DNA from: Beduini massiliensis
GTDB taxonomy: Bacteria > Bacillota_I > Bacilli_A > Erysipelotrichales > Coprobacillaceae
DNA length: 64,000 nt
Assembly (NCBI RefSeq): GCF_000829905.1
Contig: NZ_CDPP01000002.1
Location: forward strand, 275,279 to 339,278
Direction: 5' to 3'
The notes beneath the pieces are model-generated. The model made no database searches, was not told where the DNA came from, and saw only the letters and a list, made by a program, of their open reading frames with translations. This document shows, piece by piece, positions 17,047 through 26,245 of the stretch. The translations under genes were made by a program, and so were the position numbers. How positions within the stretch are numbered: position 1 is the stretch's first letter; every line of letters begins with the position of its first letter.

Positions 17047-18219
17047 TTATTTTACTTTTTCTAGGGTTAAAAAACCTAATACAACCCCTACGACGGAAAC
17101 AATTGCCCCTAAAAGCAAAGATTCATGAACACCGATCATATCTAATAAAATACCTCCCGCCAGACTGGCAAATACTCCCGCTAAAGTCATGGATGTAGTG
17201 AGGAAAGACTGTCCTTTAACCATATCATTTTTCTCGATGATCTGATTGACATAGTAAACCGATGCCGGAACAAATAACGCATAGGCTCCCATCTGTAAAA
17301 CCTGTGCCATATAAATCATTGGCATGTTTGTTGCGACTAACGTAAGAATATGCTTCAATGCAAAACATACTAAAGATATTTTAATAAGCAATGTGCAGTT
17401 GACCTTTTCATTGAGTTTGTTGAACATAAACATGATTGGCAGCTCAAGCATTGCCGCTACAAAAACAGCATTTCCCATATCACTGCTGTTTCCACCTACA
17501 TTGGTTACAATCTGAATAAAGAAGTTATTAATTATACTGTGGGCAAAATAAATACAGACAAACCCTAACAAGAAAACCATAAATTTAATGTATTTGTGTA
17601 CAAATTGTCCGAATGATAACTGAGATTTCTGTTCTTCTTCATTTGTTTTACTGTCTTTATTGTCATCAACCACTGTATATAATTGAATAATGATGTACAG
17701 TAATGTATTAAATAAAACATATGCGAGTGGAATAATTGAACTGTTGATGGCACTTACAACATACCCCAATGCAATAGAGGTTAAAGCATAAGCGGCTGAC
17801 CCTAATCCTCGGGCAACCCCGAAATTGATCTTATAACCAAACTTTTCAAATACAAAAGCAAACGAATTAATCAATGGCATTAATGAAGTCGTTAGTGAAA
17901 AGATAACGATAACAAAGAAAGCCAGAATCTGTTTATTCATAGGAATAAAATATACCGCAACAGAACAGATGATTGTCACTGCCAATAAGATACGAATAAC
18001 TAGATTGATTTTTGCCGTTGAGGATTTATCAGCAATAGTTGCGATCAACGGCTGCAAGATCACCGCCACAATACTGCTTAGAGCTAAAGTGATTCCAATC
18101 AGTGAATTCGAAAACCCTTCTCCCAGTAAATAAACGGAAGCATAGCCCATCATTGCACAGATTGCTGCACAATAGAAAATCTGACTCAATGAATATTTTA
18201 TATTTAAGACTCTATTCAT
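17047..18219 (-). CDS. MFS transporter (MFS_1-like / LacY-nucleoside symporter type)
   Basis: 390 residues with twelve predicted membrane helices and a long central loop of charged residues (about 190-205, DDNKDSKTNEEEQKSQ). The compact first half with QPLIATIADKSS and GVARGLGSAAYALTS resembles the MFS_1_like family that carries sugars or nucleosides with protons. The gene starts at ATG 18219 after GGAGAG, 75 bases from a PHP phosphoesterase gene and close to a ROK regulator, so a sugar-type substrate is plausible but not shown. Confidence 0.85.
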   Translation of the reverse strand: MNRVLNIKYSLSQIFYCAAICAMMGYASVYLLGEGFSNSLIGITLALSSIVAVILQPLIATIADKSSTAKINLVIRILLAVTIICSVAVYFIPMNKQILAFFVIVIFSLTTSLMPLINSFAFVFEKFGYKINFGVARGLGSAAYALTSIALGYVVSAINSSIIPLAYVLFNTLLYIIIQLYTVVDDNKDSKTNEEEQKSQLSFGQFVHKYIKFMVFLLGFVCIYFAHSIINNFFIQIVTNVGGNSSDMGNAVFVAAMLELPIMFMFNKLNEKVNCTLLIKISLVCFALKHILTLVATNMPMIYMAQVLQMGAYALFVPASVYYVNQIIEKNDMVKGQSFLTTSMTLAGVFASLAGGILLDMIGVHESLLLGAIVSVVGVVLGFLTLEKVK

Positions 18220-18294
18220 TTTTCCTCTCCTTCTAAATAGAAAACATAATAGTCACTATTTTTAATATCGTTTATTAAGATAGTATCTCCTATG

Positions 18295-19185
18295 TTATAG
18301 CAGTTGATATTCTCTTAATTGTGCTTCAATCTCATGTTCATCAATTATACAGCGTGTTTCCCCAAGTTCAATAGCCGGTTTAGTTTTTCCATGGTAATCA
18401 CTGCCACAAGTAATTAATAAATGATGTTCTCTTCCCTTTTTTAAAAAATAATTAACTGTATCTTCATCGTGATAATTACTGAATGCTTCTACTCCCTGAA
18501 TACCTGCTTTGATCATCTCATCAAACACTTCAAATTGTCCCTTTAAATTATTTCCCGGATGAGCCAAGACAGCCACTCCACCATTTTCATTAATAATTTT
18601 AATCGTTTCTTTTAAAGAGGGGAATACCACTTCCGTATAACAAGGCTTTCCCTGAGCATAATAATCCCAATAAAAATTCACATAGGGGTTATCACTTCTC
18701 TCTCCGTTTTCTCGATAAGGTTTTAATAATGGATGATCTTGATAACGTGAATCGTTCAGTAATGCTTCAGCGAACATTTCTCCGGTGTAGACTCCATTTG
18801 CACTTAAAGCATCTAATTGACTTTTGTCTAGTGCAAAACCAAGCTGGTTTGTAAGCTTTAACTTTTCTTCACTGCATGCTAATTCCTGTTTTAAAATATT
18901 TTCTTCCAGTTCATTAAAAATTGGATTTTTATGATCAATTCCATACCCTAATACATGTAAATTAATCCCATTATAGGTGCAATCAATTTCTGTCGCATGA
19001 ATATAATGTATCCCATACTCTTTTGCTGCTTTCTTTGCTTCATCAATGGCTTTGACACTGTTATGATCTGCTATTGCCATGATTGTGATTTTGGCAGCAT
19101 GACATTTTTCAACTAATTGAGTGGGAGTAAATTCCCCATCATCACTATACATGCTGTGCATGTGTAAATCGATAAATTTATTCAT
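18295..19185 (-). CDS. PHP domain phosphoesterase (RnaseAM/TrpH-like)
   Basis: 296 residues. PHP metal motifs appear in order: DLHMHSMYSDD (HxH), IADHNS, a Glu in HATEID, AVLAHPG and GSDYHG. These bind three metals in PHP phosphoesterases; the closest characterised type is the 5'-3' exoribonuclease/3',5'-bisphosphate nucleotidase RNase AM (YciV). The start overlaps the end of the ROK regulator gene by 8 bases, so both are one operon. Second PHP gene lies on the other side of the regulator, divergent. Confidence 0.85.
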   Translation of the reverse strand: MNKFIDLHMHSMYSDDGEFTPTQLVEKCHAAKITIMAIADHNSVKAIDEAKKAAKEYGIHYIHATEIDCTYNGINLHVLGYGIDHKNPIFNELEENILKQELACSEEKLKLTNQLGFALDKSQLDALSANGVYTGEMFAEALLNDSRYQDHPLLKPYRENGERSDNPYVNFYWDYYAQGKPCYTEVVFPSLKETIKIINENGGVAVLAHPGNNLKGQFEVFDEMIKAGIQGVEAFSNYHDEDTVNYFLKKGREHHLLITCGSDYHGKTKPAIELGETRCIIDEHEIEAQLREYQLL

Positions 19186-20161
19186 TATTCTTCCCCTTTT
19201 CTTTTAAATTTCTAATCGCAATGCTGTATAACCCTTTCCAGATCATTTCATTCATATCTTTTATTTGTACTAGCTGCGGATAATGGTACTTTGGTATTTC
19301 ACTGTTAAGATTCAAATTGCCAATTGATTCTACGACCTCACTGCATACACCGATTATTTCCGGATTAAACACACAGCATAAAGTTAAAATTTGTTTGGTC
19401 AACAATAACTCCGGATCTTTTCTTAATAACTGATCCTGCTGCTGATGTGTATAAAACGGCAAATAACGCAGCTCTCCGGCAAAATGTGAAAACCCATTGT
19501 ATAATTTATGATCAATCATCATACCACACCCTACATAGACCACCGCCGGCTGATAAATAAAAGCCAAGTGCGGACTTTGGGGATACATATAAGATAATCC
19601 AATACAAGCATTATTCACATCATTTTCAATAATACAATTTATTCCATACCGTTGCTTTATCATTTCTCCTACATGGCATCCATTTAACTGTTCAAAGTCG
19701 CAGATATCTATTTTTCCGTCTTGACAGATTCCCGGTATACTAAAAACAAAAAGAGAGATTTTCTTATCATCCTTAATCAGCCGATCCGTTATAATCTTTA
19801 ATTCATCTAAATTACCGATCTTACTTACCAGTTTTTCTTCGTCAAGGATCATCCCCATCAAGTCTATGGTTCTGCCAATAACCTGATATTGATCATAATC
19901 CCGTTTTAAAATAATCATTCCAATATGATAGTAATCCTTATTAAGTCTATACTGTTTTGATTTTCTGCCACCTGTAGATTCGGCTTCCCCAATGTACTCT
20001 ATTTCTTTCTTTTCGATCAGGTCATGGAGAATATTCGTGATTCCCGCTAAAGACTGCCCAGTTTCTTCCGCCAATTCATTTTTAGTCCAAACTTTAATGT
20101 TGTAAAAGCATTCTCTGATCTGTTGAATGTTGCTAAGTTTTAGTTCATTTATTCTTGCCAA
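19178..20161 (-). CDS. ROK family transcriptional regulator
   Basis: 327 residues. The N-terminal winged helix-turn-helix (about 8-75, with TKNELAEETGQSLAGITNILHDL and STGGRKS) precedes a ROK sugar-binding domain (about 85-320). The ROK part is degenerate in the kinase motifs and lacks the CxCGxxGC zinc site. It should be a sugar-responsive repressor of the NagC/XylR type. Start is TTG 20161 with GAGG 7 bases upstream. Co-transcribed with the PHP gene after it and divergent from a second PHP gene; two palindromes in the divergent spacer are candidate operators. Confidence 0.87.
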   Translation of the reverse strand: MARINELKLSNIQQIRECFYNIKVWTKNELAEETGQSLAGITNILHDLIEKKEIEYIGEAESTGGRKSKQYRLNKDYYHIGMIILKRDYDQYQVIGRTIDLMGMILDEEKLVSKIGNLDELKIITDRLIKDDKKISLFVFSIPGICQDGKIDICDFEQLNGCHVGEMIKQRYGINCIIENDVNNACIGLSYMYPQSPHLAFIYQPAVVYVGCGMMIDHKLYNGFSHFAGELRYLPFYTHQQQDQLLRKDPELLLTKQILTLCCVFNPEIIGVCSEVVESIGNLNLNSEIPKYHYPQLVQIKDMNEMIWKGLYSIAIRNLKEKGKNNE

Positions 20162-20178
20162 ATGCTCGCCTCATTTCT

Positions 20179-20197
20179 TTCGTTACATTATGACGAA
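20179..20197. promoter_or_regulatory. Candidate ROK operator 1 (TTCGT-N9-ACGAA)
   Basis: Inverted repeat TTCGT (20179-20183) and ACGAA (20193-20197) lies 18 bases upstream of the ROK regulator start. Its half-site resembles the TTCG-type halves of NagC/Mlc sites. Binding is inferred. Confidence 0.35.
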
Positions 20198-20221
20198 TGT
20201 TACAGGATCAGTATACGCTGA

Positions 20222-20257
20222 TTCAATTTGTAAGGCACTTTATTTTCACAAATTGAA
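20222..20257. promoter_or_regulatory. Candidate ROK operator 2 (10-base perfect inverted repeat)
   Basis: TTCAATTTGT (20222-20231) and ACAAATTGAA (20248-20257) form a perfect 10-base inverted repeat with a 16-base centre in the spacer between the divergent regulator and PHP genes. It is not followed by a T-run, so an operator is more likely than a terminator. Confidence 0.4.
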
Positions 20258-20393
20258 ATCATCCCCCCTTGTCAGATGTGACCTTTTCATACTATTATGA
20301 ATTGAAAAATCAGAATTTCATACACTTATTAAATATTGACCGCCTATTGTTTCAAAGTTATACTAAATGAAATACAGCAAGGAGATCGGACAA

Positions 20394-21074
20394 ATGAAAA
20401 TCGAATTACATACGCATACCAGTGAAGGAAGTTCCTGTGCCAAAGCAAAAGCCAAAGATATTATCAAAGCCTATCAAGCATTTGGGGCAGATGGGGTTGT
20501 GATTACTAACCATTACTCAAAAAATACATATGAACGTTTTAAAGAGGATTTAAAAAACAATTATCTTAAAGGCTATAGGAATGCTTTAAAGCAAGCTGAA
20601 GCATCTTCTCTCAAAGTTTTCTTAGGCATGGAGCTTAATCTTTCTTCACATCCCAATGATTACCTAATCTATGGCATTGATGAAGATTTTATTGTTAAAT
20701 ATCCAACTATTTTTAATGAAAGTTTAGAAAGAGTCGCAGAAATTGTTCACCATGAAGGGGGTGTGATTTTTCAGGCACATCCTCTGCGAAAGCCCTGTGA
20801 AATAAAAGGCGCCGATGTATTAGATGGCTATGAATTTAATTACACTCCTTTTCACAACAACTATAACGATCACTTAACACAATGGGTCTTAAAACATCAA
20901 AAGGATTATCCTTCCTTACAGTATATTTGCGGAAGTGACTGTCATGGTTTAGAAAGTGTTGGCTGTAAACTATTTGAAATAGACGAACCTATCAACAACA
21001 ACAAAGCACTTGTAAAGGCACTAAAAAATAAAAAATATAATTATTTCACTTTCCTAACAAAGAATGATGACTAA
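20394..21074 (+). CDS. PHP domain phosphoesterase
   Basis: 226 residues. PHP motifs: ELHTHTSEGS (HxH), ITNHYS, a Glu in GMELNL, IFQAHPLR and GSDCHG. It is a compact single-domain PHP protein, probably a metal-dependent phosphatase on a small molecule. The frame extends to ATG 20367 but AAGGAG lies between the two ATGs, 9 bases before ATG 20394, which decides the start. Divergent from the ROK regulator/PHP operon; shared control is inferred. Confidence 0.85.
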   Translation: MKIELHTHTSEGSSCAKAKAKDIIKAYQAFGADGVVITNHYSKNTYERFKEDLKNNYLKGYRNALKQAEASSLKVFLGMELNLSSHPNDYLIYGIDEDFIVKYPTIFNESLERVAEIVHHEGGVIFQAHPLRKPCEIKGADVLDGYEFNYTPFHNNYNDHLTQWVLKHQKDYPSLQYICGSDCHGLESVGCKLFEIDEPINNNKALVKALKNKKYNYFTFLTKNDD

Positions 21075-21172
21075 ACAAGGAAACAAGACAGGATTGCGCA
21101 ATTTAAGACAGGACAAAAAGCAGTACCTCTTTTAAAATAGAATTAAATCTAATTTTAAAAGGAGAATAGCAT

Positions 21173-21742
21173 ATGGAATTTAATGAAGTGATTCAAAACC
21201 GAAGAAGCATCCGTCATTTTACATCACAAGAGGTTGAATCGGATAAGATTAACCAGCTAATTGACTGTGCACGTTTATGTCAATCCGCCAAAAACAGACA
21301 GCCTTGGTATTTCATGATTTTAAAGGGACAAGAAAAAGACAAAACAGCAGATATTATGATGGAACCTTTTAGTGAAGAAACCAAAGAAATGATGGGTTAT
21401 ATAAATACTGTGAAATATTCAGCGGACACAATCAAAAGGGCACCGATACTGATTGTTGTTTTTCAGGAAAATGAAGAAGAATGGCTGGCTCCCGACCTTT
21501 TATCCGTGGGGGCTACAATCGAACATATTTGTTTAGAGTGTGTAAATCTTGGCTTGGGATCGGTATGGATCGGAGATATCTGTTTTAATGAAAGAGCAGT
21601 TTCCAAATACTTAGGACATGAGCACTTTCATATAGTGTCCGCAATCGCTATTGGGGATCCTGCAGAATCTCCTAAACAAAGGCCAAGAAAAACCAGAGAA
21701 GAAATTTTGATTCATAAAAAAGGATCAGGATCTGTCAATTGA
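21173..21742 (+). CDS. Nitroreductase family FMN oxidoreductase
   Basis: 189 residues. The N-terminal NRRSIRHF with downstream QSAKNRQPWYFMIL and C-terminal GLGSVWIGDI and AIAIGDPAESPKQRPRK are the FMN- and NAD(P)H-contacting segments of nitroreductases. Typical single-domain length. It reduces quinones, flavins or nitro compounds in vivo; the substrate is unknown. Start ATG 21173 follows AAAAGGAG. The stop codon sits inside a terminator palindrome. Confidence 0.92.
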   Translation: MEFNEVIQNRRSIRHFTSQEVESDKINQLIDCARLCQSAKNRQPWYFMILKGQEKDKTADIMMEPFSEETKEMMGYINTVKYSADTIKRAPILIVVFQENEEEWLAPDLLSVGATIEHICLECVNLGLGSVWIGDICFNERAVSKYLGHEHFHIVSAIAIGDPAESPKQRPRKTREEILIHKKGSGSVN

Positions 21743-21758
21743 CAGATCATTTTTATTT
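21729..21758 (+). terminator. Terminator overlapping the nitroreductase stop
   Basis: A 20-base perfect palindrome 21729-21748 followed by ATTTTTATTT. Confidence 0.75.
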
Positions 21759-21841
21759 ACATTGCGGATAACTTTTATAAAAAATAATATATAATAGCTT
21801 TAAAGCAGAATAACTTAGTCAGAGGAATTGCAGAGGAAAAT

Positions 21842-23920
21842 ATGAAAGATTTTATAAGGGAAATCGTTGAACTATTGTTTGAAAACATCCCATTTTCAAA
21901 AGATTCAGAAGAAGCAAAATCAAAAATAACAGCAGCTTTAAAAAAAGAATATACAAAAGAAAATGAACGAAGCAGTGCTATTGAAGCCGTTGCCACGATC
22001 ATCAATCGCTATCCTCATATTCGAGAGGCTGCTCATTTGATCGATTACGATCAAACAGAAATAGCGATGCTGCTTAATCACGATGTAGTATTCAATAAAG
22101 GAAGCTTCAAAAAGATATGGAAGAAAACAAAACGATTTATTTTTATGGAGTGCTTTCTTGTAACGTTTATTATTTCCGCTCTTTTGCAATGGATTTGCAA
22201 TTTTCGAGTTACCCCCATTCTTTTTACTGTTCCCTTTGTCATCATGCTTAGCAGCGGCTTATTTTTTATCCATAAAAAACATAAAAAGTTTGCATCAATG
22301 TATGATTTTGAAAAGATAAAACTGGACTCCTCCGGTCGTGACTATGTCAAAACACAATATGATCGTTATTGTAAAAAAGAAATGAATATGATATTTGTAT
22401 GCTTCACATTTTTATTTTATCTCATTTTTACTACACTATTGTCCGTTTTTAGTTCCTTATATTCATTTTATGATATCCTACAACAAATTACCTACAGTAG
22501 TTCTCTCATTAATATTTGTTTATATCTCTTATTTAAGAATATCTATTGCCGCCAGAATATTCGCAGTTTTTTCACAGAAGAGAAAGAAACAAACTATTTA
22601 AGCCATCTGCAAAAACTTTCTGTTTTCTCTCTAAGCTATTGGTTTATTACTACTATGGCATTATTTTTTGGTCGTTATTTTACCAAAACAATTATCAATT
22701 ATTTTATAGCCGCAGCACTTTTATATTTCTTAATGATACTTATTTATAACTTAACGACACGAAAAAATTTAGTTTTTAAAAATATAGTCTTTAATCTAAG
22801 AAGAACCATTATGATTTCCCTGGCAATATCCGCTATTATGCTTTATCAGTTAATGTCGATGGATCTCTGGTTAACTCAGCCTTATATCAACACGATTGCC
22901 AGTATTCCACATGTTGAAAATACCATAGACTATAATGATGAAAATGGCGTTTATACGATAACTACCGAGAAAGAAGATTTTAAGATCTTGCAGTTAACCG
23001 ATATTCATCTCGGTGGAAGCTTTTTATCGATCACAAAAGATATAAAAGCATTGGAAGCCATTTATACGTTACTTAAAGAGACAGAACCGGATTTCGTTAT
23101 TGTCACCGGGGACCTCGTATTTCCAATGGGAGTTATGTCATTTTCACTAAACAATCGAGCTCCTGTAATGCAATTTGCTTCATTTATGCGTAACACAGGA
23201 ATTCCTTGGGCATTTACCTATGGAAATCATGATACTGAAGCAATGGGATTAATTACTGACCATGAGTTTGATGAACTGTTAAAATCGTTATCATATCGAA
23301 CTTCTCAGAACCTTCTTTATCCTTATATTCAGCCGGACATTTATGGCAGAAGTAATCAAATGATTGAAATTCGTCAAGTTGACGGCACCTTGATGCAAGC
23401 TTTGTTTCTTTTAGACTCCAATGATTATATGGACAGTTCAAAGATCAATGATTATGACTATATTCATGATGATCAGGTGGATTGGTATGAAAGACAAGTT
23501 CTTTATTTAAGTGATAAGGAGGGCTATACGATTCCATCCATGTTGTTTTTTCATATTCCTTTGCAGGAATATCGTGAAGCTAATGATCTGCTTGAATCAG
23601 GAAGCCATGAAGTTCAATATTTCTATGGAAAAATTGGAGAAACAATGCTCAACAAGATATGCAGTTCTGAATATCCAAGCAAACTTTTTGAAACAGCGGT
23701 AAGATTAAACAGCACGAAAGCAATGTTCTGTGGACATGATCATTATAATAATCAATCGATCGAATATAAAGGAATACGTCTTACTTATGGCTATAGTATT
23801 GATTATTTAGCTATGCCCGGCATTCAAAATGATATTGAGCAGCGTGGGGCTACTTTGATTACCCTTCATAAAGAGAGGGATTTCTCTATTGAGCCATACC
23901 GACTAATAGATATCTCTTAG
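21842..23920 (+). CDS. Membrane-anchored calcineurin-like metallophosphoesterase
   Basis: 692 residues. Residues 1-90 are a charged helical region I do not recognise. About seven membrane helices follow (about 98-340). The C-terminal half is a calcineurin-like phosphoesterase with TDIHLG (about 385), VTGDLV (about 421), YGNHDTE (about 459) and CGHDHYNN (about 630), the full set of dimetal ligands. The enzyme domain follows the last helix; its side of the membrane cannot be settled. It may cleave a lipid or cell-wall phosphoester, but this is inference. Start ATG 21842 follows GAGGAAA. Own terminator at 23923. Confidence 0.85.
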   Translation: MKDFIREIVELLFENIPFSKDSEEAKSKITAALKKEYTKENERSSAIEAVATIINRYPHIREAAHLIDYDQTEIAMLLNHDVVFNKGSFKKIWKKTKRFIFMECFLVTFIISALLQWICNFRVTPILFTVPFVIMLSSGLFFIHKKHKKFASMYDFEKIKLDSSGRDYVKTQYDRYCKKEMNMIFVCFTFLFYLIFTTLLSVFSSLYSFYDILQQITYSSSLINICLYLLFKNIYCRQNIRSFFTEEKETNYLSHLQKLSVFSLSYWFITTMALFFGRYFTKTIINYFIAAALLYFLMILIYNLTTRKNLVFKNIVFNLRRTIMISLAISAIMLYQLMSMDLWLTQPYINTIASIPHVENTIDYNDENGVYTITTEKEDFKILQLTDIHLGGSFLSITKDIKALEAIYTLLKETEPDFVIVTGDLVFPMGVMSFSLNNRAPVMQFASFMRNTGIPWAFTYGNHDTEAMGLITDHEFDELLKSLSYRTSQNLLYPYIQPDIYGRSNQMIEIRQVDGTLMQALFLLDSNDYMDSSKINDYDYIHDDQVDWYERQVLYLSDKEGYTIPSMLFFHIPLQEYREANDLLESGSHEVQYFYGKIGETMLNKICSSEYPSKLFETAVRLNSTKAMFCGHDHYNNQSIEYKGIRLTYGYSIDYLAMPGIQNDIEQRGATLITLHKERDFSIEPYRLIDIS

Positions 23921-23922
23921 AC

Positions 23923-23958
23923 AAAATACCATCGCCATTATAACGGAGGTGGTATTTT
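23923..23958 (+). terminator. Terminator after the metallophosphoesterase gene
   Basis: AAAATACCA (23923-23931) pairs with TGGTATTTT (23950-23958), followed by TTA. The rest of the spacer to 24200 is AT-rich and holds only the promoter described next. Confidence 0.7.
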
Positions 23959-24106
23959 TACTTTAAATACATAGATGACCGTATTTGAATATTAATAAAT
24001 ATTCTAAGCCGACCTTTTTGAGATTGGATTAATGCAATATTCTACATCTTACTAATGAGTCTATCCTAATATAAAATACAAAAGTTTTCAATTTATGAAT
24101 AAGCAG

Positions 24107-24135
24107 TTGCACTTATTAAGTTATTGTAATAATAT
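24107..24135 (+). promoter_or_regulatory. Candidate promoter for the ABC operon
   Basis: TTGCAC (24107-24112), 17-base spacer, TAATAT (24130-24135), 66 bases before the first ATPase gene. Confidence 0.4.
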
Positions 24136-24200
24136 ATAGATATAGAAATAATAAAAATAATTTTTATTATTTTATTTCATATCGATCGGGAGGCGATTTT

Positions 24201-24956
24201 ATGAAAGACAATATCATCACCTTGCAAGAGGTGACAAAAGTTTATGATTTGAATGGTCCTAAGCCGTTTATGGCAATTGATCAACTTAATTTAAGGATTG
24301 ATGCCGGTGACTTCATCTGCATTATGGGACCATCAGGAAGCGGTAAAAGTACGTTGATTAATTTAATTTCAACGATTGATTATCCTACTTCTGGAGAAGT
24401 GATCATTAATGGTAAAAGATCGACTGATTTAGATGAAGTAGCATTGAGCCATTTTAGGCAAACGGAAATGGGCTATATCTTTCAGGAACATCAATTAATC
24501 GATTCTATTACCCTATTTGAAAATATCATTATTAAACATCCTATCAGTCAAAAGAAAAAACTGATGGAACAAATTCATCATTTAGCTAAGATTCTTGATA
24601 TTGATCAAGTGCTTTATCATTATCCAAGAGAATGTTCGAGCGGCCAAAATCAGCGTGCTTCTATTCTTCGAGCACTGCTTGACCAGCCAAAAATCGTTGT
24701 TGCTGATGAACCGACCGGCAATCTGGACAGTATCAATACAAGACAGCTGTTAGATCAATTCACTTTGATTAATCAACAGGGAACAACCATTTTAATGGTG
24801 ACACATGATCCTCTTTGTGCAAGTTATGCTAATAAAGTCTATTACTTAGTCGATGGACGTTTTCAGCATATTTATAATAAAGATGATCTCACTAATGATG
24901 AATTCTACAAATTGCTTTTTAATGCCATTGTTCCGGATATGGAGGCGTTATTATGA
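24201..24956 (+). CDS. ABC transporter ATP-binding protein, first of two in operon
   Basis: 251 residues of the MacB/BceA-type ATPase family. Walker A GPSGSGKST, Q-loop IFQEHQL, Walker B VVADEPTGNLDS and switch VTHD are intact. The signature motif reads CSSGQNQR instead of LSGGQ. Start ATG 24201 after GGGAGG. The stop overlaps the permease start (ATGA), a sign of strict co-translation. It should pair with the second ATPase of this operon to drive the single permease. Confidence 0.9.
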   Translation: MKDNIITLQEVTKVYDLNGPKPFMAIDQLNLRIDAGDFICIMGPSGSGKSTLINLISTIDYPTSGEVIINGKRSTDLDEVALSHFRQTEMGYIFQEHQLIDSITLFENIIIKHPISQKKKLMEQIHHLAKILDIDQVLYHYPRECSSGQNQRASILRALLDQPKIVVADEPTGNLDSINTRQLLDQFTLINQQGTTILMVTHDPLCASYANKVYYLVDGRFQHIYNKDDLTNDEFYKLLFNAIVPDMEALL

Positions 24957-26245
24957 GAGATTTATTTCATTTTTCCAAAGAAAATTTTATGTTGGATAGA
25001 AAAAAGAATCATGTGTATATGTTTATTCTCGCCTTTTGTACAGCTTCTGTTCTCTTGTTTTTCAATTATATGAACAATGATTCCTACAAGGTCGTAAGTA
25101 TTGGCGGATCATTCTTTTCCGATAATAATGCTAATCTCTTTGTGATGACGGTAGGCCTGATTATGGTTTTAGCAATCGGAGGGTTAATGTATGTCATTTC
25201 AAATACTTTTCTAAAACAAAAAAATAAAGAAATCGCTATACTGCATCTTTCCGGTGTTAATCTTGTTAGAATCAGTGTTTATTTTTTAATGCAGATTATG
25301 CTGGTACTGATTAAAGCTATACCGCTTGGTATTGTTTTATTTATGATAATGAATCCTCTTTTTAATGGGGTCATAGGTCTGACTACCGGCATGAAAATTC
25401 CCCTTTTCTATATTTCCAGCGAAGCAGTTGTCTCAGGTTTGATGGTCATTGGTATTGTTGTTGTTACTTTAGCTATTGCCGCAGTTGGCTTTGCTTATCA
25501 AAGTGAACTGATTGATTTATTGAGTGGTCCATCTAAAAATAGTAAGCCATTACCGATATCTCATATACGTATGCCTAAAGTGGTTTGGTGGCTCCTATAT
25601 GCAATAGCCATATATGAGATCACGACTGTTTCAGGTCAAAGCCGTGCTTTATGCCTTATGTGCGGAATGGGGGCTATCGCATTAAATAAAATTATTAAAA
25701 AGGCATTGCCAAAAGTCTTCATGCTTATTCGAACTAAATTCTGCATAAATAAAAAAGAACGTCTGATTGCCATTGGACGAGCTTCGGATTTAATTGTTTA
25801 TTTAAGCGGTTATATCTGTATTACCTTTATTGCGATTACCTTTTTAATGGCATTCATGATTGAAACTATGTCCGATATAAAAATATTTTCTATTTTATGT
25901 ATGAGTTATTTTATTATCATTGTATTAATGAACCTGGCTTTATTTTATCGCAATCTTGTTGAAACGCCTAACCAGCTGCATCAATTTAGAACACTCTATT
26001 ATCTGGGTTTCCAACGTAAACAGCTAAATAAAATTAATCGTTTAGAATTATTTATCCTATTTATTATGATGACAATCTCACCTATTATTTTTGGAGGTGT
26101 AATGACAGCAACGAATTTATCATTTATGCCGTTATCTATGGGATTGATTCTTATTGGCTTTAGTATATTATGTACAATCGTCTCGCTGACTGCGACCTAC
26201 TATTATCGTAAAAGATTATTAATGAAAGAAGGTGCCTTATCATGA
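24953..26245 (+). CDS. FtsX-like ABC transporter permease
   Basis: 430 residues with about ten predicted membrane helices and no large extracellular domain. It begins with a cytoplasmic FSKENFMLDRKKN segment; KQKNKEIAILHLSGV between helices 2 and 3 is the coupling-type region seen in FtsX/BceB-like permeases, which is known from antimicrobial peptide exporters or detoxifiers. It is shorter than BceB (about 650 residues). It overlaps both flanking ATPase genes by 4 bases. Substrate unknown; a peptide or lipid is plausible. Confidence 0.8.
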   Translation: MRDLFHFSKENFMLDRKKNHVYMFILAFCTASVLLFFNYMNNDSYKVVSIGGSFFSDNNANLFVMTVGLIMVLAIGGLMYVISNTFLKQKNKEIAILHLSGVNLVRISVYFLMQIMLVLIKAIPLGIVLFMIMNPLFNGVIGLTTGMKIPLFYISSEAVVSGLMVIGIVVVTLAIAAVGFAYQSELIDLLSGPSKNSKPLPISHIRMPKVVWWLLYAIAIYEITTVSGQSRALCLMCGMGAIALNKIIKKALPKVFMLIRTKFCINKKERLIAIGRASDLIVYLSGYICITFIAITFLMAFMIETMSDIKIFSILCMSYFIIIVLMNLALFYRNLVETPNQLHQFRTLYYLGFQRKQLNKINRLELFILFIMMTISPIIFGGVMTATNLSFMPLSMGLILIGFSILCTIVSLTATYYYRKRLLMKEGALS

